This document shows, one piece after another, positions 23,990-37,944 of a DNA stretch of 64,000 bases. The stretch covers positions 572,710 through 636,709 of the forward strand of contig VYZB01000171.1 in the NCBI GenBank assembly GCA_013397455.1, written 5' to 3'. The notes beneath the pieces are model-generated. The model was not told the origin of the DNA, made no database searches, and saw only the letters and a program-made list of their open reading frames with translations. The position numbers were made by a program, and so were the translations under genes. The DNA is from Crotophaga sulcirostris (Eukaryota; Chordata; Aves; Cuculiformes; Crotophagidae). Each line of letters begins with the position of its first letter. The stretch's first letter is position 1.

Positions 23990-26750
23990 GAGACTATTAG
24001 ATCTGGCTTTTATCTGTATTCTGTTTTAGCTAATTCATGCACAAATTTGTTATCACCCCAAAATCAATTGTGCAATTTTATCATGGAAGATAATGCATAC
24101 AACAGAAAAATTACACTGGGAGAAGGTTTGTCCTTCTGTGCAGCAGTTAGTAAAACATTATTTTTACATAAAAAATCAGTCAAATGAAAACATACTTGTT
24201 CTACAGCTACTGACAACCTACTGTCTCCAAGACACTGAGTTAGTACCTCTTCAGTAAAATAAAAATGCAGCCAAGCTTATTGTTTCATCCTCATATTTTT
24301 TTTAGGTTTCTACTATCCTCATTGCATCACAGACTGTTTGTATCACAGAATTTTCAATACCTGATATCTCAGTCTTTTAGTCCTGTTTTACTATAAATCT
24401 CAAATTACTGGATTTTTCAGTTATTATTAGTCTTAGCTCTGAATGACTTAGGTGTTTAATATTAACAAATAAATAGAATGAAAAGTAAATAAGCTATTTT
24501 GAATTGTTTCAGAATTATGTTTTTGTGCTTTTATTTGTTCATATCATATGCCTTCCGCTAATAAATTGTATTCTTAATTTGTGTTCTTCTTGTATACAGG
24601 GTGAATTCAATGTTCAAATAGAAATAACATTGACATGGCAAAACTTAGTTTTATTTAATATTGCAACTAAAAAGGTACAAATGAAATGGTAAAACACATA
24701 CATTACTCTAACTAAAAAGGTGGCAAACTACTACTGTAGCAATGATCAGTGGTACCTGTCTCCTAAGGGGTTTACCGTAAACCTTCTATGCTGCACTTTT
24801 AGGATGTGTTGTAACCTTAAATGTTACTCTTATAAGTTATATTCTGGAAAGTTAATCTTACTTAAATGCTTTGAGATAGCTAAGGTAAGGCATGAAAAAT
24901 CCTACCCATGATGTCCAGGGCAATATCTACTGGTATAGACTAAAAGAGTGCTACAGGTAAATATATGAAAAACTGTATGTGGAAATGTATTCTCTTTCCT
25001 CAAATGTGGATTAACCCTTTAAGGCACTAGAAGAATGCTGGTCCCACTGACCCAAAAGTGAGGCTTGTCCGTGATTTATCTAGATCCAGATTTCATCAAA
25101 GCACCAAAATGACAACTCTGAGACAGGTAGCTGTAAACCCTGTTCTCAGAGGTGTCCAGCTTCCACTGACATGTGGAAGTTCAGAATTTCTAAAAGTGAA
25201 GCCTGAGAGATAACTCAAATTAAATCTAGAAAATTCAACTGGGAATTTGGGTGTGACTACAATAACTAAAGTAAAAGGTGGTTGTTTTTTTTTTTTTCAA
25301 ACTAGAACTTGCAGACCATTTCTGCCTGGTTTTCCAATGGACTGCTGTGTTTGAAGCCACAGGTGAAATCCACAGGTGAAATTTTGTGCTGCAGTGCTTA
25401 CAGAGCTTAGAGGAGCTGAGGGTATAAATTCTAGTGGATTGGTAAAGGGGGCAGTTATTGACACACCACCTGCCTCCCCAGCTACTGCACGTCATTCATT
25501 AGTGCAGGCACTATCTTAGCAGGTGCATTAGTGCCTAGCATTGTCAAACATTTAGGTGAGCACTCAGGCACATCAAGAAAACATGACCTTCTTGACTGAT
25601 AACATTAATTATCTATAGTTGTCATTCCTGTACTGCTGTGTTCTCTTTCATCATATCTTGGTATTGTCATACAGTGATTTTTTTAACTCCCTGTTCTGAT
25701 GTGATATTTTTTTGGTTATAATACAATACCTATGAGATGAGATCAGGTACAATTCTCCACATTTTTAAAGATACCTCCTCACACTTATATTTATGACGTG
25801 TTCTAAGACAAATCTTCAAAATGTTTGACAACGTTTTGTTAAAGATCAAATTCTGTCATAATTCTGTCTTCAGAACTCCTGCTTCTTGATAATGAGAGTC
25901 TAGAAACATGGATTAATGGTTCGAGCTGACCCCTGTCCATTGACAATGATGTTCTACTTACAATAGCAGAGAACAGTCTTTCCTTTTAATAAATGCTTGA
26001 ATTCAAGATACTTACTTAAAAAATAAGATTAGAAAGAACTATATATAGTGTTACCCACAAAAATCACTAAAGGTATTTCTGAAGTCAAGTCAATTGCCCA
26101 TAAACCCAGACTTGGTCTTAAATTAGCTCTTGGCATAACCCTCCAAAAGTCTGAGGACTTTCTGCAAGGTGTTCTATGAATATTTATGTATCTACTGTGT
26201 GGTTCAGTAGCCATAAAGGTAAGACCTGTGGCACTTTGCTAGATGCTCTCTATTTCTAATAAGGTGATTTTATTCCCATTAAATCCTATTGGGGAGAACT
26301 TACAATTTTGGACTGACCTTGAATGTAACGTGTGTTACAAGGGGAAATTCAAGTAGATCTCTTTCACCATGCTTATTACAAAGCAGGGAGAGTCTCTCTG
26401 TTCTTATGTATGACCTGAGGGCAATGACGGCTCCAGAGGAGCCAGGATAGAAAAACTAACACACTGTTCCTTCTCTGTACGGAAGAGCAAACTGGTACCA
26501 GACAAAGGGTTTCTACAGCCTTGCAACCTTTCTCTGACATCTGTTATTGTGGTAAGTTTAGGAAAGAGGATAAGTGAAAGAAAATTCATAGCAATATTTT
26601 CCCTTTTTCCACACGGAACTCCCCCGACAATCCTCTCCCTTTTCTGACAATGAGCATTTTTTTCTCTAACTTGTTACTTATTTTTTCAACCAGTTACTGA
26701 TCCACTAGAGAACTTCCTACTTTTCCACATACTAGCTCATTTTTTTTTTT
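23990..26750. other. AT-rich sequence, no gene seen
   Basis: No gene or confident repeat. The 12-mer AACTAAAAAGGT occurs twice about 48 bp apart (near 24664 and 24712). A run of 13 T lies at 25285-25297. Frames are under about 86 codons without recognisable domains. Confidence 0.55.
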
Positions 26751-26754
26751 AAAG

Positions 26755-27195
26755 TTGTTGTAATAGGTTTTGGAAATCCAAGATGGATAAGACGGGAAAC
26801 CTTCCCCACGTGATTACTGACTCCTTGAAAGAACTCATAACTTTTGAATTTGAGGGGCATAAATTTGCTCTTCAGATGTTAAATTTTCTCAATTATATTT
26901 ATTTATTTATTTGTTTACTATTATAATTTCTACTAAAAGGCCTAGACTGAAAGCCATGTTCACTGATCTGAGAGCCTCTTCATTCCTCTTCGAAGCCTTA
27001 TTTTTTTAAAATTTATGTTGTCTTTGTTCCTTTCCCTCTGACAGTAGATGACATAAGAGTAGATGATAGTAAAAGAAACTGAAAGGTAAAATTCACCAAT
27101 TTTAAGTCTGGGCTTCTTTGGACCTTTTAGATGAACGCCATCTGGTCCTGCTGATTTGTTTTTATACATATTATTAACTGATTCCAAAATTCTGT
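26755..27195 (-). mobile_element. Decayed CR1-like LINE, reverse transcriptase region
   Basis: The minus-strand frame starting at 27187 contains NKSAGPDGVH. This matches the conserved K-S-x-GPDG-I-H block at the start of CR1/L2-type reverse transcriptases. Towards lower coordinates, + strand segments such as TTGTTTACTATTATAATTT, AAAGGCCTAGACTG and GAAGCCTTATTTTTTTAAAA follow the reverse-complement order of the next RT segments in old amniote CR1-like families. The TTTATTTATTTATTT run at 26896-26915 is a later low-complexity expansion inside it. The frame is lost a few residues past GPDG. No endonuclease, 3' end or target duplication was found. Confidence 0.65.
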
Positions 27196-27199
27196 CACC

Positions 27200-30110
27200 A
27201 ACACTAATCTTGCAGAGCAGATAAGGTAAATAAGGTAAAGACGGTTCCCTTTATGACTTCATGTATCTTCCAGGGAAGATTTGTCTTCTCTCCAAATCCT
27301 CACGGGATAGAGAAGCTCATGCTGCCTGTTGCTGCCTCTGACACCCAAGAGATGCAACGTACCTAATGGTAGTGAAAATCAGGTTACCATTCCACATACA
27401 TCATAAAACCATCATCCACATCATATGCGTGAAATAAGTGATCAGAGTAAAAATGGGCAATTCATAGTTCCCATTCCATTTGAAATTATTAAGAAAGTAG
27501 ACCACTGTGATAAAATACTATAGAACTAGAGTCTAAAAAGTTAAATCTGCTATACACTTTTAAAGGCAGTCTACTTTAAAATAAATAGAAGAGATCTTAA
27601 AAATGATAGAGAAAAAAGGGACTTATTCTGCTGTTATATATTAACAAAACAGTTTTAAGGGAGGCAGGGGGCAATGAGAAGTGTTTGACTTTTCTATAAT
27701 GAAAAATTTAGATTTGTTCTCTGTATATGGTTTTTTTCCAGAGTCTCCAAAAAAAGTAAATTCACCTAAGACAGCCATGTGTGATTTTTCTTTGCATTGA
27801 CAAAAACAATCTTGTCTGATTATTTCTTTTTAGCACTTATGTACACATAAATACTTGGAATAGAGGGTATGAACATCTCTAATGATGTCTCTTGTTCTCT
27901 CTCTTTCAGCTTTAATCAGCAGACAGATATGAATACAGGTAAAAAAGTTGCTAATGAATCTTTCCAAGAAACTGACATGACATTACTGATGTTTTATAGT
28001 TTAAGAACAGAAAAGAATGAAAGCCTTTAGAAGGGAAAGCAATAGCTCTTTCATGGTGTCTTTATTGTAAAGAAACAAAGGTTACCTGTATAGGAAAAGA
28101 CAGTTAGGTTATGTGCTCTTTAAGAATAAATATGTGACAGGTTCAAATAGCCATTTGAAAATAGCCTTCAAACAAATTTCCTGGTACTGTGCTATAACTT
28201 TTTTTTCCTAGCTTAACAAAGCATTTCGGTGAGAATTTGTAGAAAATTTGAACAAAGCCACAAGCTATTAAGTACTGTTAAAAATAACCACTATCTTCAG
28301 GAACTTCTTCGCTACTTCAGCTACACATGGAACTTGCTCTTCCTTAGGGAACATATGAAGTAGGATTGCTTTACAAAAAAAATCACTCTTAAACACATTT
28401 ATCTAGACCTAGTATCTCCATTTTGCCAAGGGAGTTGTACTGTTTTCTCTCGGTTTTCTCGTTCATGTTTTGTACTTTTTTTGTCCTAAGAATTAGGATT
28501 ATGACCATGACTGAGAAAATATCCTGAACACTTAAGAAATCTTTCGTGTTTCCCTTGGAGTAGCTCCTGCTGTTGGAGAGATGAGTAGTTACAGAGAAGC
28601 TGCTCTTTTGGATAGAAATTAGCTATAATTTGAAACGTAAATAAGTAAATACAGTGGTAGGCATAACGTCTGATTGTTGAAACTGTTTATTGCCAGATTC
28701 TTCAAAAGTTAAGCAGAATTCCAGAATATTTCAAAAGCAGGCATTTAAAGTGACTGCAGAGTTATGACCTTTTGCTAATGACTTTTGCAGTAGCTACTGT
28801 CTCTTGCCTGCCATAAAATCTTACCACTGTTTTCCCCTTCAGAGTAAGGTCTTCATAAACAGAGGAAGTATATATAGGGGAAATAAAGTACTTAGTTGTC
28901 ATTCTTTCCTAAAGTCATGTGATTCTGTTACTTTAAACCTTATCAAATTGTGTTATCCTCTTTTTGTTTATTTTCCCGTGTTTTTTTTCCAAAGAAATTA
29001 CTTGCTTTCATCAGATAAGCGCAAAGCACATGTCTGAATAATAATTAGCAAAACAGAAATACAACTTCTTATTTTCAGGCCCACTTAATATTGTAATTCA
29101 TATTCCTTCTTTTCTCTGCAACATACAAGTATACATATTTAATATTATTATCTCTAGAAACATTTCATCTTTTATTTTGATTATATGATGTAAAATTTTT
29201 TCCTTAATAGTAATCTCACTAGGTATTTCTTTGTCTAATTCCTCTGAGAAGAATTGTTTTGGTATCCTGCATAAAATTAAAAATAAATAAAAATTAAAAA
29301 AAATATTTTCTAGTTTACCTTTTCGTGTCACAAGCTTGCTCACATACTCTTAATCTGTCAACTGATTTGTCTGCATGGAACAGTGAAAATTGCTAGCTCA
29401 CAATCATCTAATCTGCCCACCTATTCTCTGTCTACATAAAGGTTTAAATGTATAAATAAATATTTAGTGTATCTAAAAAAAGAGAAGCAATGTAACAGTA
29501 ATCCCTAAATCAGCTTTACATGCTGCCTTAAAACAGTGGAATACTTTGAATCATTTAAATAGTAAACTCCAAAACATATTGTAAGTTCATTGCTGTACTC
29601 CCAGGGGAAGAGTAGACCTGCTGAATTATACTCTGAGGGGTGGGATAGGACAGACGTGTGTTGGTCTGGATGGGTAAAAATAATCAGGGTTATCAGTCTT
29701 TCAGAATATGACTAACCTACTTTCTAAGTCAGTGACACCAAATCTGTTTTCTTGGAAACATGCCTGTGCTTCTGTCCCCTTCCTTCTTGAAATGTACTGC
29801 ACATAGAGCAGCTGCCAAGCCAGATGAATCACACACTAGGGGGACTTGCTGAAAATAAGCAGAATGCAAACTGAAAATAGGACTTGGGAATAATTTCAGG
29901 AGAGGAAAACAAGCATGATTTTCTCCATTGTGGTTTCCTCTTAACCACTTTCCAAATGCTTCACACAGTATGGAAAATATTCTAGAGAAGAGGTGTAGTG
30001 GCTTGAGCTGAGTCAAAACCTTGTTTCTGTCAATGACTTTTGACAACCAAAGGTTGGGATCAGGCCCTTAGTCTCCCAGAATTCTATCAGTGAAAGACCT
30101 AAAAGAGTGC
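27200..30110. other. AT-rich sequence, no gene seen
   Basis: No gene, RNA or repeat family was recognised. A near-tandem 9-bp unit (AAGGTAAAT/AAGGTAAAG) occurs at about 27224-27241. A 105-codon minus frame (29729-30046) has no recognisable domain and mixed composition, and is not called. Confidence 0.55.
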
Positions 30111-30129
30111 TCTCATCTACAACATGAAG

Positions 30130-30320
30130 TTTGGTGCCTATGTCCAAAACTGAAATCAAGTGTTGCGCAGCTCAGAGGCTGCCAGACAGTAGGAGTACAT
30201 CTCTGATTGCCCAGGCACGTTCCTCCTCCTCCCATCCTGGATAGCTCTGTCTTCTCAGGGTTGAGTAGCTCAGTGGCTATTTCACAGGCCACCATACAGA
30301 GCATCCACACACAACTGCAA
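30130..30320 (-). mobile_element. Possible L2-type LINE scrap (RT C-terminal side)
   Basis: The minus-strand frame starting near 30310 includes ELLNPEKTEL. This resembles the L-x-LNP(D/E)KTE block found a short way after the catalytic FADD motif in L2 and related non-LTR elements, often followed by a Gly-rich stretch, here GGGG. No other RT motif is visible on either side, so this rests on one short motif. It could be coincidence. Confidence 0.35.
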
Positions 30321-30324
30321 CAGA

Positions 30325-31635
30325 TTCCTGAAAAAAAATTACGCAGTTGACCTTTAAAAGTTAGCTAGATAAGCAGTTTCTCCTGGAGATACAATTTGAG
30401 CACTCATCCTAGAAGCAGGGAAAGGCTTATTTCATGCTCTTGTCTAACCAACAGAATGCGCAGTTGTATTTTGTACTGCTTCCCAACCATTATAGACAGT
30501 TTAATGTACTATGGGAGAAGGAGGGAACACTTTCAAGTCTTCCTGTTGAAGCAATGTTACTGTGCAAAAGAAGGTAAGATTTATTGTTCTATAAATAGAG
30601 TAAGACACAACACAATATCCTTCTAGATGCACACATGGAGGAGTGCAAGGCCCAGCCATGCCTTATACATCAAGCTTCTCATATAAGTCAACACTGAGGA
30701 AGAGCTACACATCTATTAACTGGGCAACACTGGAATTAAGAGAGCAATGAAAATGGCATATCCAGTCATTGTTTCGGACTGCAGAAGAGCTGAGGCTCCC
30801 AGTTCAGATTTTAGATGCTTAAATCCTTTGTTAGGTCTGCTCCTATATTAACTAAATATGCGTATGCCTACATCAGAGCATTAGGTCAGGAAGCAGAGTA
30901 AAGTCTATTGTGTTCTCAACTACCATGTATGTCTTATTCCTAAGAATATGTAGAAGTGTACCATGAGACAGATCTGGCTGCAGATGCTTCCCAACATAAC
31001 AGATCATGTCAGGTTTCATTTTGCATGCACAGACATTTCAGTCACTGCTGGTTCTGCAATATCACTCCAAAAGGAGCTGATATATGTGTAATAGTCTGAT
31101 CCAGCCCCTCTGTGGGGTCACGTTTGAGTCTTCAATAAGAGGCAACACAGTATCAAGTGCTGTCTCCTAACTAGGAATCAAATAAAACCTGTACTTAAAT
31201 ACAAGCATGTTTCCTAATAACTCTAGAATGCGAGTCAAAACTGGTCTGAGTCCCATTGTTGAATATAGTCGGTGAATTTGTTCTTCTCTACTTTAAGAGA
31301 ACTCTTAAAGCAAACTCTTTGCTTCCTGAGACTTTCCTGAATACTGGAATAACCAGTAAAAAAATTTCTCCTAGTCTACACTGATGCTACTTTATTTTTT
31401 GGCATTAACACAGCTACTATAAGAAATGGCTAATTCTCTTGGCTAGTAGAAATGCAGGACTGTATACACTACAAAGGAAACTGGGCCTGATCCTCAAATT
31501 ACAGACATGCTCCAAGTTCATAAGTGTTGCTCAGATGTATGCATTGTATACATATTTTATTTTAACACTACAGTCCTTATTCAAGAAAAAACACCCATTA
31601 TAATAAAAAATAATTGTATAATTTTGTGTCCAGTA
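30325..31635. other. No gene or assignable repeat seen
   Basis: Mixed-composition sequence with frames under about 76 codons. No recognisable motif beyond ordinary AT-rich intergenic character. Confidence 0.5.
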
Positions 31636-31639
31636 ATAA

Positions 31640-31830
31640 CCTATTTCAAATTACATTATTCTCCTGCCACCACTGTTGCTTCTCGCTTGAATAATTATTG
31701 TTCTTCTCTCAACTTTCTCCAGTTTGTTCATTAATTTTCTTTCTCATTCTAATAAAAAAAGAATAAAACTTTCCAAAACCTCAAAATGAGGACACAGCAT
31801 TCGTGTAATGTTATTATCATATTTCTTGCA
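31640..31830 (-). mobile_element. Decayed CR1-like LINE fragment
   Basis: The + strand reads TTGTTCTTCTCTCAACTTTC then TCCAGTTTGTTCATT, followed by AAACTTTCCAAAACCTCAAA and GAGGACACAGCATTC. This is the reverse complement, in the right order, of the CR1 ORF2 stretch encoding the P-H-L-E-Y-x-V-Q-F-W and L-E-x-V-Q-R-R-A regions. It is strongly diverged and isolated, and no frame survives. Confidence 0.5.
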
Positions 31831-32168
31831 TGTGCTATGGATAGTGCCATATTTCCTCTGTTTCCTCTTCTTAATACTTAACATGTTACATACTTCTTGG
31901 AGTCTCTAGAAAATATCAAGCAGATACTCCAGTGCAATGTTTGAAAAAAACCCACTCCTACATACATCTCTTCTGTATAAGATCTTCCATTTTGAAAACC
32001 TTTCTAAAATTTCGCATAGAGACATTTTGTGTTCCAATTGTATTTTGAGAAAAAAATAACATCATAGACTTAGACCCTAGTCTTTTCTGAGGTCTCATTA
32101 TCTGGAAAGCAATATGTGTATGTATATACATGTGCGGTCATACATGTACATGCCAACAGTTATAGAGT

Positions 32169-32180
32169 GCCATCTGCTGT
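32169..32180 (-). promoter_or_regulatory. CTCF-like core motif (one mismatch)
   Basis: GCCATCTGCTGT matches the reverse CTCF core except at the last base. The flanking AGT before it also fits the extended motif. It is a sequence resemblance only. Confidence 0.28.
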
Positions 32181-32792
32181 CATATGAGACTAGTGTTGTT
32201 TCTGTTTTTAGGATCAATAAAGTTGTGCCCTTAAAAGTCTTTCTGATTAAGTTGCACTAACAGATGAAGCACATTTTTAAATTGTAGGAAGAGTGTAGAT
32301 ATTTTTTCCTACCTTTGAACACATTAACCCCTCTATGCTGTATTCTAGTTTAATTCATAAAATTGCTTAACCTTCCTGGCTAACATTTCTATGCTATCTC
32401 TTTATTCTTTTGGTCATAAATGAAAAAATAGTTTTGTGGCAGACTTATGTAAAACATTGTTGATTTTCTTAAAATTTTAGCCTACTTAGATCAACAGGTC
32501 GTTTTCTTATTAATCTAGAAATAAATTACATAGAGCCCAGGCACAATGAAAATAGCAGCAGAGGTGTTCACAAGCTGCATTCAATCTCCTTTTTGGGAGT
32601 GTAAATCTGAACTTTCTCTTCAGAAGAAAAGTCTGCCATATTGGAACCATAGAAAGATTAAGACAAAAAATAAACTTTGCCACTTGTCACAGCTTCCTCA
32701 GAGAGGCAAACTGAAACCCCTCAGCCATATGGCATTTCATTCAAGACTGAAAACTTGCTCAAATACTGTGTCTCTTAGGACTGTTCAGTACT

Positions 32793-32804
32793 TCCCTCTG
32801 GTGG
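32793..32804 (-). promoter_or_regulatory. CTCF-like core motif (one mismatch)
   Basis: TCCCTCTGGTGG followed by CCT matches the reverse CTCF core with only the first base different. Including flanks, it is the best-looking CTCF-like site in the window. Confidence 0.35.
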
Positions 32805-35237
32805 CCTGTCCCATAAAATATTTCTCACAAAGTTTGAATTGCTTAAATCACTCTCTCTTTGAACTTAGGAAATTTTGTGAAGATGTAGATGCGTAGAAGT
32901 TTGTGCCAGTTTTCAGATGGGCTCTGAACTGGCTTTAACTAAAAGGTTGACAAAACCATTTTAATATTGTAGCGTGTTCTGTAACATGATCTTGCTTACC
33001 AGTTACGGTTAATTGGGTAATATTGGTGAAATTTGTTTAAATTTGAAAGCTCAGGAAATTCACAAGAGGATATTCACCTCATTTTTTAAGAAAGCAAGAA
33101 GAATGAAAGCCAGCTGTGTACTATTCTGTGCAAGTTGACTTCTTAACCCCTTTAGCAAAGGCAACCAGAGAATCATCATATTTTCTTGTATCTGACATGA
33201 TTGTACAACTAAACCTTCCACTCTGCCATGGCACCTTTATGTACTCCTATGATTATTTTGTGTTCTCTGTGAAATGTATTCCTGTAGAAATATCCCAGTC
33301 TTGACGCTGTAATAAGACAACAATTTGTGCTTTTGCTGCTTATTTATTTTCAATCCCAACTTTTTAATCCCAAATGTTGCTATTTCCTTATTTTGGAATT
33401 CAAATGTAGGTACCTGTAACATAATTTTCAAAGTTACTATCATCAGTATTTTCAATGTTTTTTGGCAATAAACACCTAAAATTGACTCTTAATGTAGCCA
33501 TCCACATAACAAAGAGGAAGTAAAAGGAACTAATAGTTATGGGCAAGTTTAGAGAAGCGGTACCATCTTCTCATTCAATCTTTCTGTCTTTTAGTGTGCT
33601 TTTCAATGCAAGTTACCTACCATTCATATTGCTGTGCATGGCATTCTTCTGTGAATTATTCAACCTTCTGCTACTTTTATGTTATACTTTTGATTCCATA
33701 GTCTTCATAATATACTTTTATACACTTACTGTGATTATATGAAATATTTAGGCTGTGAAAGATATCTATTTCATTAAAAGTTGCTGTCTTCACTTTTTAT
33801 TTCCTTCTACAAGGTCATATTTTAAATTTTTTTTCACGGAATACTGCTGTAGTAACTTAAACAGCAGCCAAAGTAAAATACGGGAGCAACAGAACCTAAA
33901 TAGGAAAACTCATTCTGTTAGGTTTTATGCTGAGTTATAGCTGTTTTTCACAGTTCCCTGGGGCTTTCAAATTCGGAGAATGAGGAAAGACAAACATATC
34001 CAGACCATACGTCTATATCATATATAGTCAAACCTAAACAGAGTTAAATGTGGACCTGCTTTGAACAGGGAGTTTTCCACTGGTAGAAAGGTTTGAAAAA
34101 TATTAACTGGCGGGAATTCAAACTATTTGTGTCAGCTTTCAGTGTTTTCTTACACAAAAAACATTTCAAGACAGAAAATAGATGAGACTTATATTGGCAT
34201 GTAAACCTGACAAAAATGTGGTTTTTTTAAAGTAGTGCTATCAAAGGTCAACACTGAGGTAGATGTCTGGAATTGATGTCAAATTCCTATATTTCACTAG
34301 GCTTAAATTTTGGCACAAAAATCATATAGAACAAGATACTCAAATTATTTATCTAAGATTTTTTGTTAAGTGATTGACTGCTCTATTGGTCTCCAGATAT
34401 GTTTCTCCATGATCAGAGACCAAGATAGAAAAAAGATACTATATTACCTACAGTTCACCAGAAATCTGTCAAGAAGTTAAAGTAATAATATTCTTAAATG
34501 GAGATGAAAACTTTGGAGCTATTTTTTGTGTGAAAGAGAAATCATGATTAAAAAATGCATTTGAAAAGAAAAGCAAGAACAAACAGAAAATTACTGCATT
34601 TACAGCTTTCTCTTTGCCTAGACACATCTCATCTTCCTAACTCCATGAGGACCCACCGACATAACTTCACAGGCAGGTAGAAATTCAGTAGCTGAAAAAA
34701 TACAGCAGTCTGATGCACCATTTAGACAGTCTAGCATACAGGCAGGTAAGAAACCACGCAGAGAAGGAGATAGTTTGTCTTAATCACCTAATTCCTTAGA
34801 TAAATTTGACAGAATCAATATAGCATCATTTAGTATTTTGGTTTGGTGTAATTGACTTTTTGTGTCAGGGAATAGTTTCAGTGGTAGATTTTGATTTGGT
34901 TCTAAGAGCAGCTCACACTGCCAGGACAGCATCTATAAGATCTCAAAATACTTTGCAAATGCTCTTGAATGAAGTTCTGTAACATGTTCTTCACATTGGG
35001 CAAGAAAAAACATGGGAATGAAAGGAATCTTTTCGTTTCACTGGAGACGATCCAAATTAGCATTGCTGAGCACTCCCTTCACTTCAAGTGGAAATATCAG
35101 CACAAATTTAATACATATCCTCTAAGCAAGAGGACCTGTTATTAATCTTGTTCTTTCACAAATGCAGATATGTTCTGGTAAGAAAGACAGGAGTAAAGGA
35201 AAAGAGGTAGATCCTGTTATTATAAACAATTTTTTTT

Positions 35238-35260
35238 TTGCTTAAAAATTGTTTAAGCAA
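35238..35260. repeat. 9-bp inverted repeat, 5-nt spacer
   Basis: TTGCTTAAA (35238-35246) and TTTAAGCAA (35252-35260) are exact reverse complements around AATTG. A competing hairpin is possible between ACAATTTT (35226-35233) and AAAATTGT (35245-35252), so the sequence has two mutually exclusive folds. Confidence 0.8.
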
Positions 35261-37944
35261 GGGTCAGACTCAAGTTCCACAATAATTAGCTGAAATTATA
35301 TTCTTTTCAAAGTTCTAGTTTACCTATAGGCCTACAAATTTGGCAAGAGTTTTACGTGCACAGCTTTATTTATACATTTCTTAAAACATGAGTGATGGTT
35401 ATAAGAGTAACACTCATTTTAAAAATGTGCTGCTGTAAGTAAAAAAGCTGAGGACAAAAGCAACTCGTGTCCCCAGTTGCCAATGAAACCAGGAAAGTGA
35501 AAAAATAATGGAATTTAAAGCCTTCAAATACCCTTCAGCATCCAAACATTATTACAGATATTCTGTCTGTGAATATATACCTTGATGTAATACGTATTCA
35601 TTAAACACTGTTTTTCTTTGATTTCTCTACAAAATTAAATAACTTTATGTCCTCTTTTCATATGCAATATTTACTGGGATTTTTTTTGCTGTGTATGTGT
35701 TCATTTACTGGATGCTTTTACCAAGTAACTTGCATTAATGAACTCCTTTTTTTCTTGTAATTGAAATATAAGCACCTAATGCAATTTTTAAGATTTACAA
35801 AGTGTCAGTGAGGTGTCAAACTGAAATTAGTGTCTGTACAATACCATTCTGTAGTTTTCTTACCGTGGCAAATATCAAGGTCAGATCTGAATAAATCGAG
35901 ACAACAAGAAACAATGAGAGGTAATGAAACCCTTGGATACTAGTTACTCAGCTCCATGGGACCAGAAGAAAAATGACAATGTTTCATGCTCCAATGTGAA
36001 AGTATTTCTTTCCTCTTTTGTGTCTTTATTATTATACTATTATTATAGAAGTTATCCACATAACCTTATTGTAGTGCATTAGAACCATCAAAACAAAGGG
36101 ATTCACTTTGAATAAAATGGGTCATTATGCCTTCTATAATTAAGAGGGTTTTGAGGAAAGCTTGAAATGCTATCCCTAGGTTTTAGGAAAGCCCTTATTT
36201 AGCTCTTGGAGATCAAGCTTGTTCTTCAGATCTTTACGGCTCTTCTTTCATTACCATTAAAACTTTCCCAATAATAAATTGTCATTGACTCCAGAGAAGA
36301 TTTAATTTTAATAGTATTCCTAGAAACAATATTCAAAATGCAAGCATTGTGCTACATAGTATAATGTTGCCTTGGAACAATAAAAGCCTTAATGGATTTT
36401 GGATTCTTTTTTATCTCCTGTTTTTTATACACTTGATGCATATTTAGGTAATTTTTTCAAGCTTTGCATTGAAAAATGAGTTGGGAAAAGAGACCAGTAG
36501 TTGTAGTTGTTTTTATTGTTGCTGTTTTTTAATGAAAACCAACTTTAATTTACAAAAAGTGAAATCTAAGAAATCTGCTAGGTAGTAGACAGACCACAAA
36601 TCTGTTGGAACTACCAATCATAGTATAGCTTCACAAAGATGTATTGTATTTCATTTTCATAATAACTGGCTGAAACTAATGCCTCGCTATAGATTTCAGG
36701 GGGCAATTACTAGTAAAGCTCTTTCATGTTTGGAAGAGCCCATTTTAAGCATTATGAACATGGGCAAATAGCAAAGAAAATTTCTAAAGAAAAACTCCTA
36801 TTCAGCTATTCCAGGGATGGAGAATAGAATTGGAATTACATTATCAAATGAACAAGCCATACAAAGAGAAAAATAAATCTCTTTTAAGAAATTTAATTTA
36901 TTTCTAAAGCTAAGAGATATAGAAGATAGAGATACAGGAATACAATTCCTTTATCATTTATAAGGTTTAAAAATAGAGTTTTAGGGAATACATAAATTTT
37001 TACAGCAGTCACGTTAAACTTAAGCGTTTGGTCTCCTATTTCAAGGGAGGGAAAGAAAGGTGGAAATGTCCAGAGCATAGCAACTTGCTCAGATTCCTAC
37101 AATAGGGTGATAAGAATTGCTCTCTAGAGAAGCCTGTCTGTCTCCTTTGACTACAGGCTGTCTTGAGCAATCAGCTTATGGATGAGTCCTAACATTTAGT
37201 TAGCTAAAATTAGGCAAGATAAATTCCACCTTATGTTAAATAATTCTCCATGAAAACAGAAACATGAAAAAGACTGTGAGGTGGAAGATAATGGGATTAT
37301 CTGCATTGCTTGTGCCAGGGTAGCACTGAAGAACATTTGGTCTTCAGCCAAGCTCCTAGTGCGCAATGCAGAACACAAACAGGGAAGAAGAGAAACCCTA
37401 AAGAGTTTATTCATTCCCCACTGTCAAAGATACTAGTAGTTCTACCAGAGCAGGAGTATCTTCCCATGCCAGTATGCTACGAAACTATAATCTGAGTCAT
37501 AATTCACTAATAAGATTTCTAGTGCAAGTAGAGAATGCATTAGAAATTACAAAATATTAATCCAGGTTATTAGTATCTTTGATTTTAAGGAATGCCTTAT
37601 TCATCAAGCTTCTCCACAATAAAAGATCTAACTTCCATAACAAACTGAAAATATTTAACAAACTGTATGTTTTAAGAATACAAAAGCATTTATAAGTATC
37701 TGCACTATCTTACGTGTATTGAGGAGTAAAATAAAGATTTCTTTGTAGCTATAGGTGGGTTATAATGTCCCACTTTCTCATTAGAATATGTGGAAGCATT
37801 ATTTTCTAAAATATTTAGTCTAAAGAACCAAGGCTAAAATTAGACAAAATATTATGAGTTTCAGGGCTCATATCCCAGCCCCACTGTCTATTCAGTATGA
37901 CATCTTTTTCCTTCCAATTGTACTAATGTAATCACCATGCAGAC

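Larger units (their letters stand above)
31835..37940. other. AT-rich sequence, no gene seen
   Basis: This is the longest stretch in the window without an assignable repeat. It contains two CTCF-like cores (32169-32180 and 32793-32804) and a 9-bp inverted repeat at 35238-35260. Around 34669-34750 the 11-mer ACAGGCAGGTA occurs twice about 70 bp apart. A 116-codon + frame (32546-32896) covers ordinary sequence and shows no domain. Confidence 0.55.
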
